Source of the DNA: Gracilaria domingensis
Lineage: Eukaryota; Rhodophyta; Florideophyceae; Gracilariales; Gracilariaceae
Direction of reading: 5' to 3'
DNA: 64,000 nt
Assembly: GCA_022539475.1 (NCBI GenBank)
Contig: VCMS01000188.1
Span: 1-64,000 of the forward strand
Below are positions 10,198 through 22,405 of this stretch, piece by piece. A model generated the notes under the pieces. The model saw only the letters and a list, made by a program, of their open reading frames with translations, was not told the origin of the DNA and made no database searches. The translations under genes were made by a program, and so were the position numbers. Every line of letters starts with the position of its first letter. The stretch's first letter is position 1.

Positions 10198-13100
10198 GTG
10201 GGAGGGGCGTCTTCTAAGCCAAAGTTGAAGACGCCCGAGGCGCCTCTGCTTCACTCCCTGGCTGTTAGAATCCTGAGAAGGAAGATGGCTGCCACAGACG
10301 TGGATTCAGAACACTGTGGTGTTCTTCGTTGCCCGTGGGTACGGTCCCAAAATCTCCGTGCGCCGGATAGAATCCTGGTAATGGCCAAGAGGAACTACAA
10401 GCTATATGCTGACCTTGGCCTGTCCACCCAATTCATGGTTAGGCAACTAGCTGTCCTAGACACAGAAACTGCTCCTAACTTGATCAACAAGAAGTTAATT
10501 CCGCCCTCTCTTCGGGGAACCATCCGTTTCGGCCCTGCTTTACACCTCGCCGACGCGAACAATAATCCGTTAAAAACGGCTGGTTACATTACACTCCTTG
10601 TACGATTAGGAACTTGTTTGGTACAACTTGACTTTGTCGTCTGCGACTCATTGGCTGCCCCGATTATCTTCGGTTGTGATTTCTGCGACCGCTTCGTGGA
10701 AGCTATCCGCAGGCGGAAACGCCAAGTGGAAATGGAAGACGGATCAGTCCTGCCGATTGTTCGGAAACCGCTGCGAGCCGCAACGCGGAAACACGTGCCG
10801 CTACCAGCCGCGCAGCAAGCTTCCAACGATGGCATGGTGTCTACCTAACTACACGTCTCGAAATCCGTGCAGCTGCCACCAGAGTCCCAGGTATGGGTCG
10901 ATGTGACCACCAAACAATGGGGCCTCCACACAGTACAGCTTTTGCCGGCTTTATATGAACAGCGCCAAATCGCTCTTGCGAATGGAGTGATAACTATCCA
11001 CCCAGATCAACCCTTCAAGGTTATGGTCGCCAACTTTGGAAAGTCCACTCAGTGGCTGGTAAAGAACCAAGTGATTAGTACAGTTCTGCGACACCCGACT
11101 GCGGTCGTCCCAACGAAGATCTCTATTGCAAAGGTTCTCGGAGTGTCATACCATAAGGAGAGGGAGGAGAGCGCTGAATCGCAAGTTAGTGAAGCCGTGG
11201 AGACGGATGAAACCCAAAAGGATTCGTGTCAAGACAATCCGAAACCTTTGGAGGTTAGCCCTGTACCGCCTGGCAGTGATTTGAAGGATCCTGTTGAGGA
11301 ATTGATGAAACAAGATCTGGAGCATGTACCAGAATCCCATCGGGAGAAGTTACGTGAGATGTTGCGTGAATTCACTCCCATGTGGGACGGCACCCTAGGA
11401 ACGATTGGGGTAACTGAACACTGTATCGACTTGCTTCCGAATACTCGGCCTATCGCGCAACACCCCTATCGGACCGGACTGAAAGCTCGGGAAGAAGAGA
11501 AATCTCAAGTCGAGAGGATGTTGAGGGCTGGCGTTATCGAGGGCGCTCAATCCGCTTGGGCGTCACCTGTAGTGCTAGTTCCGAATCCGGATGGATCTTG
11601 GAGATTTTGTATCGATTACCGAAAGTTGAACGCGGTTACAGTGAAAGATATATATCCGATACCTCGGATGGACGAATATATCAACTCTCTGGGGAGCGCA
11701 AACGTGTTTACCACCCTTGATGCTAACTGGGGATATTGGAAGGTCCCCATCAGTAAGAAAGACCGGTACAGGACAGCTTTCGTCTGCCATCAAGGCCTTT
11801 ACCGTTTCCGGAGAATGCCCTTCGGGTTAACTAATGCCCCCGCTACCTTCCAGCGTGCAGTTGATATCCTGTTGGCACGATTTAAGTGGACCACATGTTT
11901 GGTGTATCTGGACGATATCGTCGTTTTTCCCAACAATCTGGACGATCATCTAGCCCATGTGCGGAATGTCATGAGAGTACTGCGTGATGCAGGAATCACA
12001 CTGAAACTCAAGAAGTGCGAGTTCTTCACCTAATCAGTTAAGTATCTGGGTCACATCATCCGTTCCGGAAAACTTTCAGTCGATGAAGTACGGGTCAAAT
12101 CCTTGAAAAAGCCTAAGCACCCAAGGACTCAAACGGAATTGCGATCCTTCTTAGGATTGTGTAACGTACACAGACGTTTCGTTCCGAACTTCGCGGAAAT
12201 TGCTTCACCATTGAATAAGCTCCTTACTAAAGGAAAACTTGTTGAACTAGACCCCTTTGGAGGTGCAGAGGCATCCGCTTTTACGGCACTGGTTGACGCC
12301 ATAACGTCACGGCCAATTTTGGCTCTCCCCAAACCTGTGTTACCCTATGAGGTCGATACCGACGCTAGTGCGAACCAGGTTGGGTCTGCTTTGTTTCAAA
12401 CCGACGAAACCGGGAAACGACACCCTATTGGGTACTGGTCGAGATCGCTGAACGTCCACGAACGGAATTAATCGGTGTCCGAGAAGGAATGTCTTGCCGT
12501 GGTCTGGGCATTGTCTACTCTCAGACCATATTTGATGGGAACTTACTTTAGAGTGCACACTGACCACAAGTACCTCCGTTGGCTCATGAAAATCAACGAA
12601 CCATCTGGACGCTTGATGCGTTAGAGACTCCGAATGTCGGAATTTGATTTCGAAGTCGTGTACAAGAAGGGCTCCCTCAATCTACAGGCAGACGCACTAT
12701 CTCCTTTGGGCACAGCAGCTGAAGCAGAGCCTACTGAGGACGCTGATATCCCATGCTTTATGGTTGTTGACCTCGATGGGAGTACTGAAATCCTGTCGGA
12801 TGACGTGTGTGACGACATTCTCGCCACACGAGCCGCTGAACCGGGTGCTGGGTCATTTACACCCATCACGCCCGAGGAGATGATACGGGAACAGCAGACG
12901 AATCCCTTCTGTACCTAGGGACGAGCCCGTCTGAACGGTGGATATCACTTACCTTTTCAGGTGAACGATCAAGGCTACCTAGTAAGGAAGGTGTCAACGA
13001 ACCCACAAATAGTGGTGCCGCACTCTTTGCAGAGTCGAGTTCTTCTCCTCTCTCACTACGTGAAGTTAGGAGCCCACCCGGGAGGAAGCAAGTTGTATCT

Positions 13101-15692
13101 CACATTGAGAAAGGATTTCCACTGGCCGGCAATGGCATTTGAATATTATGCAGTGCGCCGATCCTGTCAGGAATGTGCTAAGAACGACATCAAATTGAGG
13201 AAGCACTCCAAGAAGTTAAAGCTCTTTCCCGCAAGACTGCCGCTCCAGTCTGTCACCATTGACATTCTAGGCGAATTGACCAAAACCTCGCAAGGGAATC
13301 AATACCTCTTGGTAATTACCGATCGCTTCTCGAAGCTCGTACGGACTGTGCCGCTTAAGCGGATAACTGCTGCCGCCGTGGCTCAGGCGTTTGTTACCCA
13401 CTGGGTCTTTGTCTATGGACTACCGGTACACTTATTCTCCGACAACGGCTGACAGTTTACGTCAAAGTTCTTTCAAGACGTGTGTCGCATCCTGGATATT
13501 AGGAATCTGTTTAGAACGACGTATCATCCGCAAACTAATGGTCAAGCAGAGAGATTTAACCAAACTATTCTTGGTGCACTGAGATCCTACGATGCGGAAC
13601 ACCCCAAGACTTGGGATTTGTACACTGACGCAATCACATATGCGTATAATACCCAAGTACATCGGGTCACGTCTTTTTCCCCTTTCGGGTTGGTCCTGTC
13701 AAGGAGACCGCCTCCCCTTGCTATCGAGGCAAAGCCAACTATGGACGAATACTCGACACCGAGGTTACATCGCGGCGCGAGAAAGAAATGGTTAACTATG
13801 ATGTTGCCTATTGCTAAACGCTCTATGAAGAAGGCTCAACTCGCTTACAAGCGCAATTTTGATTGCCGAATTCGGAGGCCGCTACCGCAACTGCGAGCTG
13901 GGGAGTACGTGTTCCTCAGGGAAGAGTATTATAATTCTGAGAAGGGGAAGCGGCATTAGCTCTTTCCGATTGCTAGTGGCCCCTATCGGGTAGTATCCGT
14001 ACAGAAGACGACCGTCGTGCTCGATATAGATAATCAGCACGAGAGGGTATCGCGAGATCGCTTTTATCGAGCCCCAAGCCCTATCCAGGAAGTTATCGCA
14101 ATGCCGAGGACCGTAAATGGCTCATTGCCGCACTAGGAAACCGAACAATCGGGTGCTACTGCGAACTGCCCATCGGTTTTGACCCACCCGCAACGCGGTC
14201 TTTCTGATTTATCTAACATAACAAGGCTGCCCAAGGATAACCCCGAGCTCTCAAGGGTTACACCTACACCCTCTACTCAGTCGAATAAGGTTCACCCCCC
14301 GTCGACGGTATTGGCGCCAAGTGTGGAAGCTGTATAGCACCGGAAGGAGAAGGCGGACAGTGTAAATCGCGCTCCTGTTGCTCCGGCGTCCGCTGGACCT
14401 GACCGAGGTGCTGAGTCTCAGAGTGAGACAGAATCCCCCGCTGGGAATGGTCGCGTTGGCGCTGTGTCATGTGGATCCGAGGTCTCGGAGAGGAATGAAG
14501 TTAGAAGAAGTGAAGAATCCCCTGCAAGGAGTGCTACAGTTAGGGAAGTTGGTGGCCTCGTTGGGATGCAATCCAAGTCGTTGGAGCGTACTGTATCTCG
14601 CTCGCACGAAAGCACTCTCTCTGCCGACCCATTTGTAGAACGAGGCGACATGGAGAGCGATGCATAGCCCACCTGGGAACAGCCCATAGCGGGAGGAGTA
14701 AGGAAAGAAGAACCCTTGTGGAGTACCTTGGGAAGCCTGGAGAAGGAAGTTGAGAAGTCCCTCTAACGGCGTAGTGGAGACACGGAACGCTACCCTGCGT
14801 GGGACCCGTAATCACGCTAAACGCCACCGCCGATAGTGCGCATGTGCAGCCTTCTGGCGGGAGATTTGAGATTAAACGCTGTAGTCGCGCGCCATTGCTG
14901 GAAGAGTCATGCATGCCGCTTGGCAACCGTCGGCCGGGGTCTGACACTGTAGATACCGTTCACGGGACGTGTGGCGCACACGCGTGCACGCGTGCGCCCT
15001 AATTTTCAATAAAAATGGAGTGCAAGGCAGGCCACGCGCCGTGGCCCGACGTTCCGCCGCCCTGCGCAGGCAGTGCTGTACACCACTTCTCCCTCGCAAT
15101 GGCTCTTCTTCGACCAAAGCGAAAGTGGTTCCGCATCACGGAAGCTATTGCTTGTCGATTAGTTGCTCGTTTGGGATAGAAAAGAGTTGCCGGAAATCGG
15201 AGATCGAGAGCTCTCGATTGAGCTCACTTGTGAGGCAATTAGACGCCCGTGCCGGTAGTTGGCGCACTCCGTCACGACGGCTTGAGGAAGCGACAGTTCA
15301 CCCATCCCCTGCCCCGAGAACCGGTTCGAAACCCAAAGGAACTACTACCCAGCTTGGGTTTTGCTAATTGTCACTTCCCAATGTCGATAAAGGGCAAGGA
15401 AGAAGCCAAAGATGTCGTATACCCACAAGAATTCATGGGAGATCGTATCGTGGAACACGAGGAAAGCCCTGAAGGGAAACTACTGTATAGAGTGCGTTGG
15501 TACTGCTATTCCCCTGATGAGGACACTTGGGAGCCAATTGAACACCTCCCTAGGTCAAGGTCATGTCGTATCATCGCCGCACTCAGACGCCATTGCCTCC
15601 AACATTGGATAATAATGCGATGGTCGGTTAGCCCGCTCACCGGTATGCCCTACTGTACTCGTGCCCGCCTTGCGGTTGGAAGAAAGAAGTGA
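10198..15692 (+). pseudogene. pol: Element A pol polyprotein with C-terminal chromodomain, broken
   Basis: From 10198 to 13959 one frame is kept with stops at 10846, 12031, 12469, 12622, 12916, 13450 and 13957. A frameshift lies between 13960 and 15249. Order: aspartic protease with a mutated active site (VLDTETAPN where B has VLDTGAGPN), reverse transcriptase (FCIDYRKLNAV; YLDD at 11904-11915), RNase H (about 12340-12690), integrase with zinc-binding and catalytic segments (about 13000-13600), a long variable linker, and a chromodomain (VVYPQEFMGDRIVEH...DTWEPIEHLPRS, about 15415-15560). The original ATG after gag appears mutated compared with B. Alignment with B identifies most lost codons. 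Confidence 0.85.
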
Positions 15693-16022
15693 GACGCTCG
15701 GAAGAGAAGAAGAAGACCTAGCAGTAGGAAGAGATCCTCTGTATCATAGGAGAGATGTAGTAGAACTACCGAATTATCGGGATACTTCCGTATTACGGAG
15801 AAATAGAAATTGCCTGAAGAGGAATGAAGATATTTGCACTGTATGGCCAAGGGTTGGAAGAGAAGTGGAAGAAGGTAGATCATGCTGAAGGAGAAGGAAG
15901 AAGAAGAAGCTCGTTGCCGAGAAGCATACCTCGATGAGGGTAAGGGAAAATTTGCCACTAGCTGGCTTTAATTGGAAACTATCACAAGACACTCTAAGAT
16001 TGGAGGAAGACCTCATGAGGGA
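15693..16022. other. Element A purine-rich spacer
   Basis: This non-coding sequence sits between the convergent pol and antisense ORF. It is rich in GAAGAAG and GGAAGA runs on the plus strand (for example 15695-15735 and 15868-15915). Its position corresponds to 881-1197 in D and 33945-34415 in B. Confidence 0.5.
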
Positions 16023-18083
16023 CTATCCGCCAGTGGAGGGAGCACCGCTTCCCGTGTTGGGATTCTGCGCGAAGTACTCGCTTGCGAGAGCCGCGAGCCC
16101 CGCAACGGTGTTCACTCCCGGTGGGATCGGAATGCCATGAGCCTGGAGGTCAGCACGAAGGAAAGCCACACTCTCAGCCCAATTCGCAGGCTGAGCAGTG
16201 AGAGCAACCAAGGACCATCCCGCAGGGGCTTGAGCGCCGTCTGTTGGGACCGCTGTCGCGTTAGGATCCGAGTTCGGAACTCCCGTCAGCTGTGCTGGCC
16301 CGGCTACGGTGGCTATCTCATCATTGTCCAACATTGGATCAGTTGCATCCGACGGAACGGCGTAATCCTCGGAAAACACTAATCCCACTGGGTGACCGAC
16401 CGGCATTGCGCGGGGCATAGCCGCCATTGCGGTCGCTTGCTCCTCGGAGATAAACTGTCGCTCCCACCGGTCGTAGTACACCCAGACCCCGGAACGGGTG
16501 GAAATTCGCCACGGTGATCGGTCTCGGAATCGCTGTCGCCTGTCAGGCTGCCAAGCTACCGGAACTCGGTCCCAATTTATCCTGTCGATGACATCCAGCA
16601 ATTCTCTAACCTCTTCCTGGTTAGCCTCGGAACCCAAGGGGGTAACGAGATCAATCCTTCGAAGGAGCCACCTCAGATTCGGAGGGAAATACCACAGACG
16701 GTAATCGTCATGGACATCCCACAGGAAATGAACCGTGACGCGGGCAGCTCACTCGGCAAGAATCAAAGACCAATAGCCCGAGTTGGGATTGTCTATCAAC
16801 CGTGAACCGATGTAGTAGATACTCGGAGGGAGTTCAGCGAAACACCCCGCGGGGACCTCTACGCGGCTCCAGCACGATGGCAGGGCCACGTATCGGGATT
16901 GCAAGGCGTCGAAGCGCAAACGATCAACTTCCAAGTTTGGATACGGAACTAGGAGTCCCCGACGGGAGCGCGCATTCCGTTCGAATCGGACTCGTCTCTC
17001 GAAGTCGTAGAGATCCTTGTTGTGTCTCTTACTCCTGGAGAGATATCAGAACTCCGCCTTGAGCAAGAGACGATTCCATAAGAGAATACCAGGATCAACC
17101 TCACTGAAATGGTATCGATGCTCCGCTTCCAGAAATCCCGCCAAGGCGTTAACATAGGAAATCTCACCGTAGGTACGGTAATGCAAGATGCTGAAGTCAT
17201 ACTGAGCCGGAATCGGATGGTCATATCGCAATCTTTCAACTCTGGAATAAGCGAGTCGCGCCATGTCCCGACGTGCGTGGTCATGGGACTCTCCGCGGTC
17301 GCAACGAAGCAAATGCGGCTCCACCGCTATGCCGGTTTGCCACTCGCGAGAGCGCACCGCAACTCGGGGAAGCCCACCTGGGAGTATTCCGTGCACGGCA
17401 TAGGAATCGATGAGAGCATCATCTGCTATCGCTTTTGGGTGAAACCACGGGGCGCGGGAGAAGATCAACCCCTCACGTCCGGTATCCCGGTTCACAAGAG
17501 ACTTTCTACTAATCCACCCACGAGGGTTCACCGTCAACGGTACGGCCTGCTCGGCATCCTAGGCGAGAGCGATTGGATCATAGGGCTGTTGCACCGGAGC
17601 CACGGGAGGAGCCGGAGGTATTGGAAGAGGCGCACCCGGATGGGGATAAGCTTCATAGAAGTTGAAAGGAGCTACCCCTTGCGGGATAGGCTGAGTCGGA
17701 ACCTGAGGAGGCAGGAAACCTGGATGGTTGTACCCCGCGTAGGGTTGAGCGAACGGACCGCTGTACGGATTCCCCTGAGGGAGAGGAGCTGACTGGAAGC
17801 CACTAAAAGTACTGTGGAAGCTCTGAGGAGGCTGTCCTTGTTAGGAAGCACTGCCCGAGGGGACCTCAGAAGCCGCTTGCGGAGCTGACGACGAATTCTC
17901 CGGGACCGGGTTGGTATGGAACAAATTCGGATTCATTCCTGTCGAAGGAGAAGAAGAATCAGTAGGTACTGGTATCGAACGCCGAGGTATCGGCAGAGAA
18001 GAAGTAGTTGTATCCGAAGTCGGAGGCGAAAGCCGCTTGCGTGCAAGAACCGAGTGGTCGGTCGAACCCCTAGGGGATGTCAT
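16023..18083 (-). pseudogene. Element A antisense ORF (accessory protein family), about 686 codons
   Basis: The ORF starts at an ATG at 18081-18083, 70 bp from the 3' LTR and opposite to gag-pol, and ends at 16023. The identified pieces lie in one frame, with stops at 17841, 17046 and 16749; 17540-17840 was not fully traced. Motifs in order: Ser/Pro-rich N-terminus, GWISRKSLVNRD, FSRAPWFHP, RGESHDHARRDMARLA, RTYGEISY, KAEF-stop-YLSR, RYVALPSCWSRVEV, YYIGSRLI, RLWYFPPNLR, HPVGLVFSEDYAVP and a C-terminal LRADLQAHGIPIP plus Gly/Ser tail. Equivalent blocks occur in B, C and D. Two stops are single transitions relative to B (CGA to TGA at 17046; TGG to TGA at 16749). I know no function for this family. 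Confidence 0.75.
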
Positions 18084-18134
18084 ATTTATACTCCCGATGT
18101 CGGTGTGTCGCCGTCGCGCTCGCGCTCGTGCTCG

Positions 18135-18152
18135 ACCCTAAGGAGGTGGAGA
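18135..18152 (+). promoter_or_regulatory. Element A 3' polypurine tract
   Basis: CCCTAAGGAGGTGGAGA abuts the 3' LTR start TGTGGAGCAATGG. It matches the tracts of C, D and B and probably primes plus-strand DNA synthesis. Confidence 0.75.
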
Positions 18153-19166
18153 TGTGGAGCAATGGCTTTCGGCTATCGGATGCAACATGTCGCTCATATT
18201 GAGATGGTACCGATAGCCAGTGACGTGTCGAAGTTATGAAAACTCCCTTTAATTCTGGGCATTTTTTGGAGGGTTTTAACGGATCCTTGATAGGTGAATC
18301 CTATGTAGGAAGTGTAAAGTAAGTGGAATAGTTGGCCACGTGTAGAAGTTGGCCTTCAGATAGCTGTGCCACGCCCGCTGGGAATTACCCCACCCCCTGA
18401 GAGTGGGTTGTCCACGTGTAGAACCCTCGGGAGGTGTGCACCGTAGACAGTAGTAGTATATATGCTCGGGTGATCTCACCCTGGAGCCTCCAAGTAAATG
18501 AATAACTGAGTCGCCACTCAAGTCGAATCCTGTTGAGGATCGGGCTATAGTAGCTTGCTGCCTACGTAGGTTTTCGACTCCATCAGGAGAGTAACCACGA
18601 CTGGTATCGGCACTACTACCCCTCAGAGTCACTTAGGAAGCACTTGTCTCGCCATCTTTGGATATTTCATTGTTTTTACCGCTGTGTCGGTTGTCTCTTG
18701 TTGTTTCTTGTTTTGTTCTTGTGGTTGATTCTTGTTGTGGTCACTCTGTTGAGCCACGTTATTTACATTTGTTCGCCTGGTTCAGGTATCGCTTCCGCCC
18801 CAGCATTGGGTTTATTTCTGGCACCTGTGAGTGCGTCGCTCCGCTGTCGGACCTGTTCCCGCCGGTTTACACAGTCCGTAGCTCCGCTCCGGTGGTTTCT
18901 ACCGTGAGCTTTCCCCCGTTCATACGGTTCTCGTTTTCCTCCTTTGTTCAGGTTCGGATCACACTCCATCTATGGATCTGCACCATTCTTTGCATCCCAA
19001 CTCGTAGGTATATCCAGGCACCGTTTCCGGTCTTACACCCGGCTTTTCACTCGACTCGAGTACGGACAGAGGGTTCTATCGCTCATTGTATCCCTCATAG
19101 AGAGTAGGACTCGGACATCCTAGTGGAGATTCCCCTTTTGCGCTTATCGCAGGGTTTTGCTCTACA
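18153..19166 (+). repeat. Element A 3' LTR (1014 bp)
   Basis: This is co-linear with 6840-7856, starting TGTGGAGCAATGG and ending TTTTGCTCTACA. Many single-base differences and a few short indels separate the two LTRs. The sequence immediately after it belongs to element C, not to the sequence that flanks the 5' LTR. Confidence 0.85.
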
Positions 19167-20042
19167 AAAGCGCAGCGACATCGCGACCCACCGGGCAACG
19201 CGACGGGGAACAACCAGGAGTCCTGGGAAATCCTGTGGAGCAGGCATGAGCTGAAGAAAGAGAAGTCCCGAGTGACTCGGTGGAAACCAGCAGTGCAGCC
19301 GTGGGAATGCCGAACACTCCGGGAAGTGTTCACGTCATGGACGGTACAACACCAAATACTGGAAAGAAAATATCGGCGCAAGTGCAGCCGCACGCCGAGA
19401 TCGCGAGATCGGAAGCCCCCGGCGGTACCGATAACCCCGGGAATCCGGAAGTAACCGTTCAGAGCGGAAATTAGAGCAAAGAAGCTCAAGGGCCAACGAC
19501 GCAGCCGTTGGAGGACACCTGTAACAGGGAAGCGGTTCTTCCGAAAGAGCTTTGCAGCCAGCCGTAGCTACAATCACGTGCACGCACGGTTGTAAAGCCA
19601 CCCGAGGTGGAGCCTCCCGCCGCAAGCGGTGAGCACGCAGCTCCCCCAACACCGCCGAAGCGGAAGGACCCACGCCGACTGGCGGTACGAAGCGATTTTC
19701 CGAACGCTCCTCCTCGGAGGAAACCGGCGACGCAAAACCAGGCGCGTGCTGTTACCCCCCCTCACGGGAACAGTTCCCCCGCAAGGGTTGTCGACCGATG
19801 AAGTAACCATAACACGGCAAGGCCAGCAGGTTTACGTTCAAGAGTACATCGTCGACCGAATTATCGGGCACACCTAAGACCAGAATGGCATTTTACAATA
19901 CCACGTCCGTTGGTACGGCTATGGCCCATCGTTGGATACTGACGAACCCATCGAGCAGCTACCGCGCTCGAAGGTCGTACAGTACCACCGCAACGCGGGA
20001 ACGGCCACACCAGCGACGCTGGACATCGCCCAAGTGGGATAA
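19167..20042 (+). pseudogene. Element C pol C-terminal fragment with chromodomain
   Basis: A Pro/Thr/Lys/Arg-rich linker leads into a chromodomain: VYVQEYIVDRIIGHT, a stop near 19875, then QYHVRWYGYGPSLDTDEPI and EQLPRSKVVQYHR, ending at a TAA at 20040-20042. Element B reads VVDHIVGHSW...EPVEHLPRSKIVQYHR. The frame is otherwise kept from about 19800 to the end. The upstream linker is broken. Confidence 0.65.
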
Positions 20043-20426
20043 GGTTGCCGTGGAAACGGACGGTACCATATTGGTTACACACGACGTGCGACCGGAATTG
20101 AGCCCATACTACTTTGGTGGGATGTCCGCCGCATTCACGGTTCAACCGGCTCGCCCCGTGAGGACACCGATTTTCGGAACGAAGGCTCATGCCTGAAGGT
20201 TTTTCATCCAGCTTGCTGGTAACGCCATCATGGTCACACCATGAGCATGGTTTTTCCCCTCGGAAGGGTGCGTTTTTCGCAGCTCATCGCATCGCAGTTA
20301 GCCGGCTGTGCCGGTGAGGAAGGAAAACACCGTCGAAGACGTGTAGGAAAGGAAGGATCTTTTATCTCAAGGCTATACTACTGTGAACAGGTAATTACCG
20401 ACGAATGAGAAGAGCTTGACTCCAAC
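20043..20426. other. Element C spacer between pol and antisense ORF
   Basis: About 380 bp without a supported gene. A purine-rich part lies at about 20310-20370 (GGTGAGGAAGGAAAAC, GGAAAGGAAGGATC), as in the other copies but shorter. Confidence 0.45.
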
Positions 20427-22362
20427 CTACTGGCCGGCACCATCGCCCTCATTCTGAGGAGGCATACCTCCGAGGCGTTGAGCTAAGGCGTCCACCATAG
20501 CGGTGACGTCGCCAGAGGCTGCGCTTGCGCCTAAGCACGAGCCGCGGAGGAAGCGAGCGATAATCGCACCTTCGTTGACACCTGCAGGCGGGGGATGAGC
20601 TGCAGCAGCGGCAGCCGCAGGAGCCGGCTGAGCCGGAATAGGAGCCGGGAGAGGTACCGGAAAAACCGCAGGAGCGGGAGCGATGAAGTCAGCCGCCGAG
20701 GCGGAACCGAAAACCGGAGCAGAGCCGGCGCTCTCCCCCACAGGAGTCGCGTGGACCTCTTCGATCATCTCGATGTCATCGCCTTCCGTGTCCTCGGGTT
20801 CATTATCCGCCATTGGGTCATTCCCGAGGTACTCTCGGTAGTTCTCGTCAGAGTTCACGAACCCGGTTGGGTGATGGGCCGGCACGCGCCGGGGAGCAGA
20901 ACGGAGCTCACTCGCCTCGTCAGCGGAGATCTCCCGATAATCCCACGGGTCGAAAAAGATGAAACCGCCCGCGAGAGCGGTATTTCTTCCCAGACCTGGG
21001 CCGGAACCACCCGAGTTCGGAGAATCACCACGAACACTCTGAGACAGAGGCACCTGAGTCCAGTCGACACTATCGATGTAATCGAGAAGGCTCAGCACCT
21101 CGTCCTTGTTGGCGCGACACACGAGGGGGACTTCCAAGTGCAAACTTCGGATGGCTGCCCGCACGCGGGGTGGAATGAACCACAGTCGATACTGGTCATA
21201 TGCCTCTGCGAGGATGAACGCCACCGCGCGAACTGCCCACTCAGTGACGAAAACGGACCACAACCAGGTAGTGGGATATGTGAGCAGATAAGACCCTAGA
21301 TAGGTGAAGACCGGGGGCAACTCGATGTAGCACCCCTGGGACGCCTCTAGGTAGCTCCACCACTCTGGTAGAGGAACATATTGACCCTGTCGTGCGCCGC
21401 CGCGATGTGGCGGATTTCAACGTTCTGATACGGAGCGAAATACCCAAGATGGAATCGAGACCGACTCTCATGGCGGATGAATTTCTGAAGGAAGTTTGAC
21501 CGCGAGCGGCGCAGAAGATAACGAAACTCAGCCCGAAGAATCGGTCGTGTCCAGCACATGGCTTCCTGTCGTGCAACGGGCATACCTCGCGAGGCGAAGG
21601 TTTCCAATTCCGCTAAGCGGGCGCAGTAACTACTTTCCCCGCGGGTGCGGTAATAGGCCACATCAAAGTCCATCCCCCGGTGGGATTGGGAACTCGAAGA
21701 GCGCCAGGCCTTGCCGTTTGTAGGCCACGGACACGAAGTTCGCGTGAGCCTTTTTCCGGGATTGCCGGTTCTCTCATGCCACCGGATGAACAGGGATCGC
21801 GAATCGCGTTCGCCAATCTCACGAAGTGGCCACCATCGCTGGGAGGTCCCTCGGAAGGGTGTTGCGCCCATCGGCATACTCAGTAATGAGGCTTCGTTGA
21901 ACACCGCAGTCGGGTGAAACCCCGGCACAAGCCGGAGACGCCTCGCATGTCGCCAGTTTGCCGGTTCGAGCCCTACAAGGAAGTTGAAAGATGGCCAGAC
22001 CACGCCGGGGTGGAAGCCGACGACGGGCCCCGCGAGAGCGGCATGTTGCGCAGAGAACCCAGCGACGTTGTTCTGTTGCCCCGCGGACGGGTTGGAGCCC
22101 TGTTGAGGGAGTGGAACGGATCGGAATCCGGTGAAGTCCCCTTAGCGGAATGGCGGTTGTTTCGGAGGCTGGTTCGGTGAGACATAGTGAGGTCTAGTTC
22201 CGGTGTCGGAGGAAAGTTGACCGCAGGAGCGAGAGAGCGTTCGGTACTCTGAGGAGGTGCGGCTACTGCTGGTGGAGGGAGCACGTCGTTGACGTGAGAA
22301 GGAGAAGAACATACCGGAGGACCGGGGTGCGTCGCACTTATATCTTTTTCGCTCGACGCCAT
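20427..22362 (-). pseudogene. Element C antisense ORF (accessory protein family), frameshifted
   Basis: The start ATG is at 22360-22362 (MASSEKDISATHPG), 44 bp from the 3' LTR. Three blocks in different frames cover 22362-21973, 22003-21347 and 21320-20427, so about two frameshifts are present. Motifs: PGFHPTAVFNEASLL (A has APWFHP), DFDVAYYRTRGESSYC, CWTRPILRAEFRYL (B has CWTRPLLRAEFRYL), YDQYRLWFIPPRVRAAIRSL (B has YDQYRLWFIPPRLRQLIRAL), IDSVDWTQVPLSQSVRG (B has IDGVDWSQVPLSQSARD), HPTGFVNSDENY, an Asp/Glu-rich stretch, a Pro/Ala-rich linker and a short C-terminal helix with a Gly tail. The 21320-20427 block alone is 297 codons and open. Confidence 0.7.
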
Positions 22363-22388
22363 CCTGCCCTCTTCGAGGTTGTATTGCC

Positions 22389-22405
22389 GCCTAAGGAGGG
22401 GAAAA
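22389..22405 (+). promoter_or_regulatory. Element C 3' polypurine tract
   Basis: GCCTAAGGAGGGGAAAA directly precedes the LTR start TGTAGTGCAACGC. Confidence 0.75.

Larger units (their letters stand above)
6840..19166 (+). mobile_element. Element A: full-length Ty3-type chromodomain retrotransposon with antisense ORF
   Basis: The order is 5' LTR (6840-7856), primer-binding site, gag, pol (protease, RT, RNase H, integrase, chromodomain), purine-rich spacer, antisense ORF, polypurine tract and 3' LTR (18153-19166). The LTRs differ at very roughly 8-9% of compared positions, and gag and pol carry many stops, so the copy is old. The 5 bp before the 5' LTR (CCACT) do not match the 5 bp after the 3' LTR (AAAGC). 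The 3' flank is directly the pol end of element C. Confidence 0.85.

Noticed and set aside
20595-21299. 234-codon plus-strand frame
   Set aside because: It is the shadow of the conserved antisense ORF of element C, which has motifs shared with A, B and D. The plus-strand frame has none.
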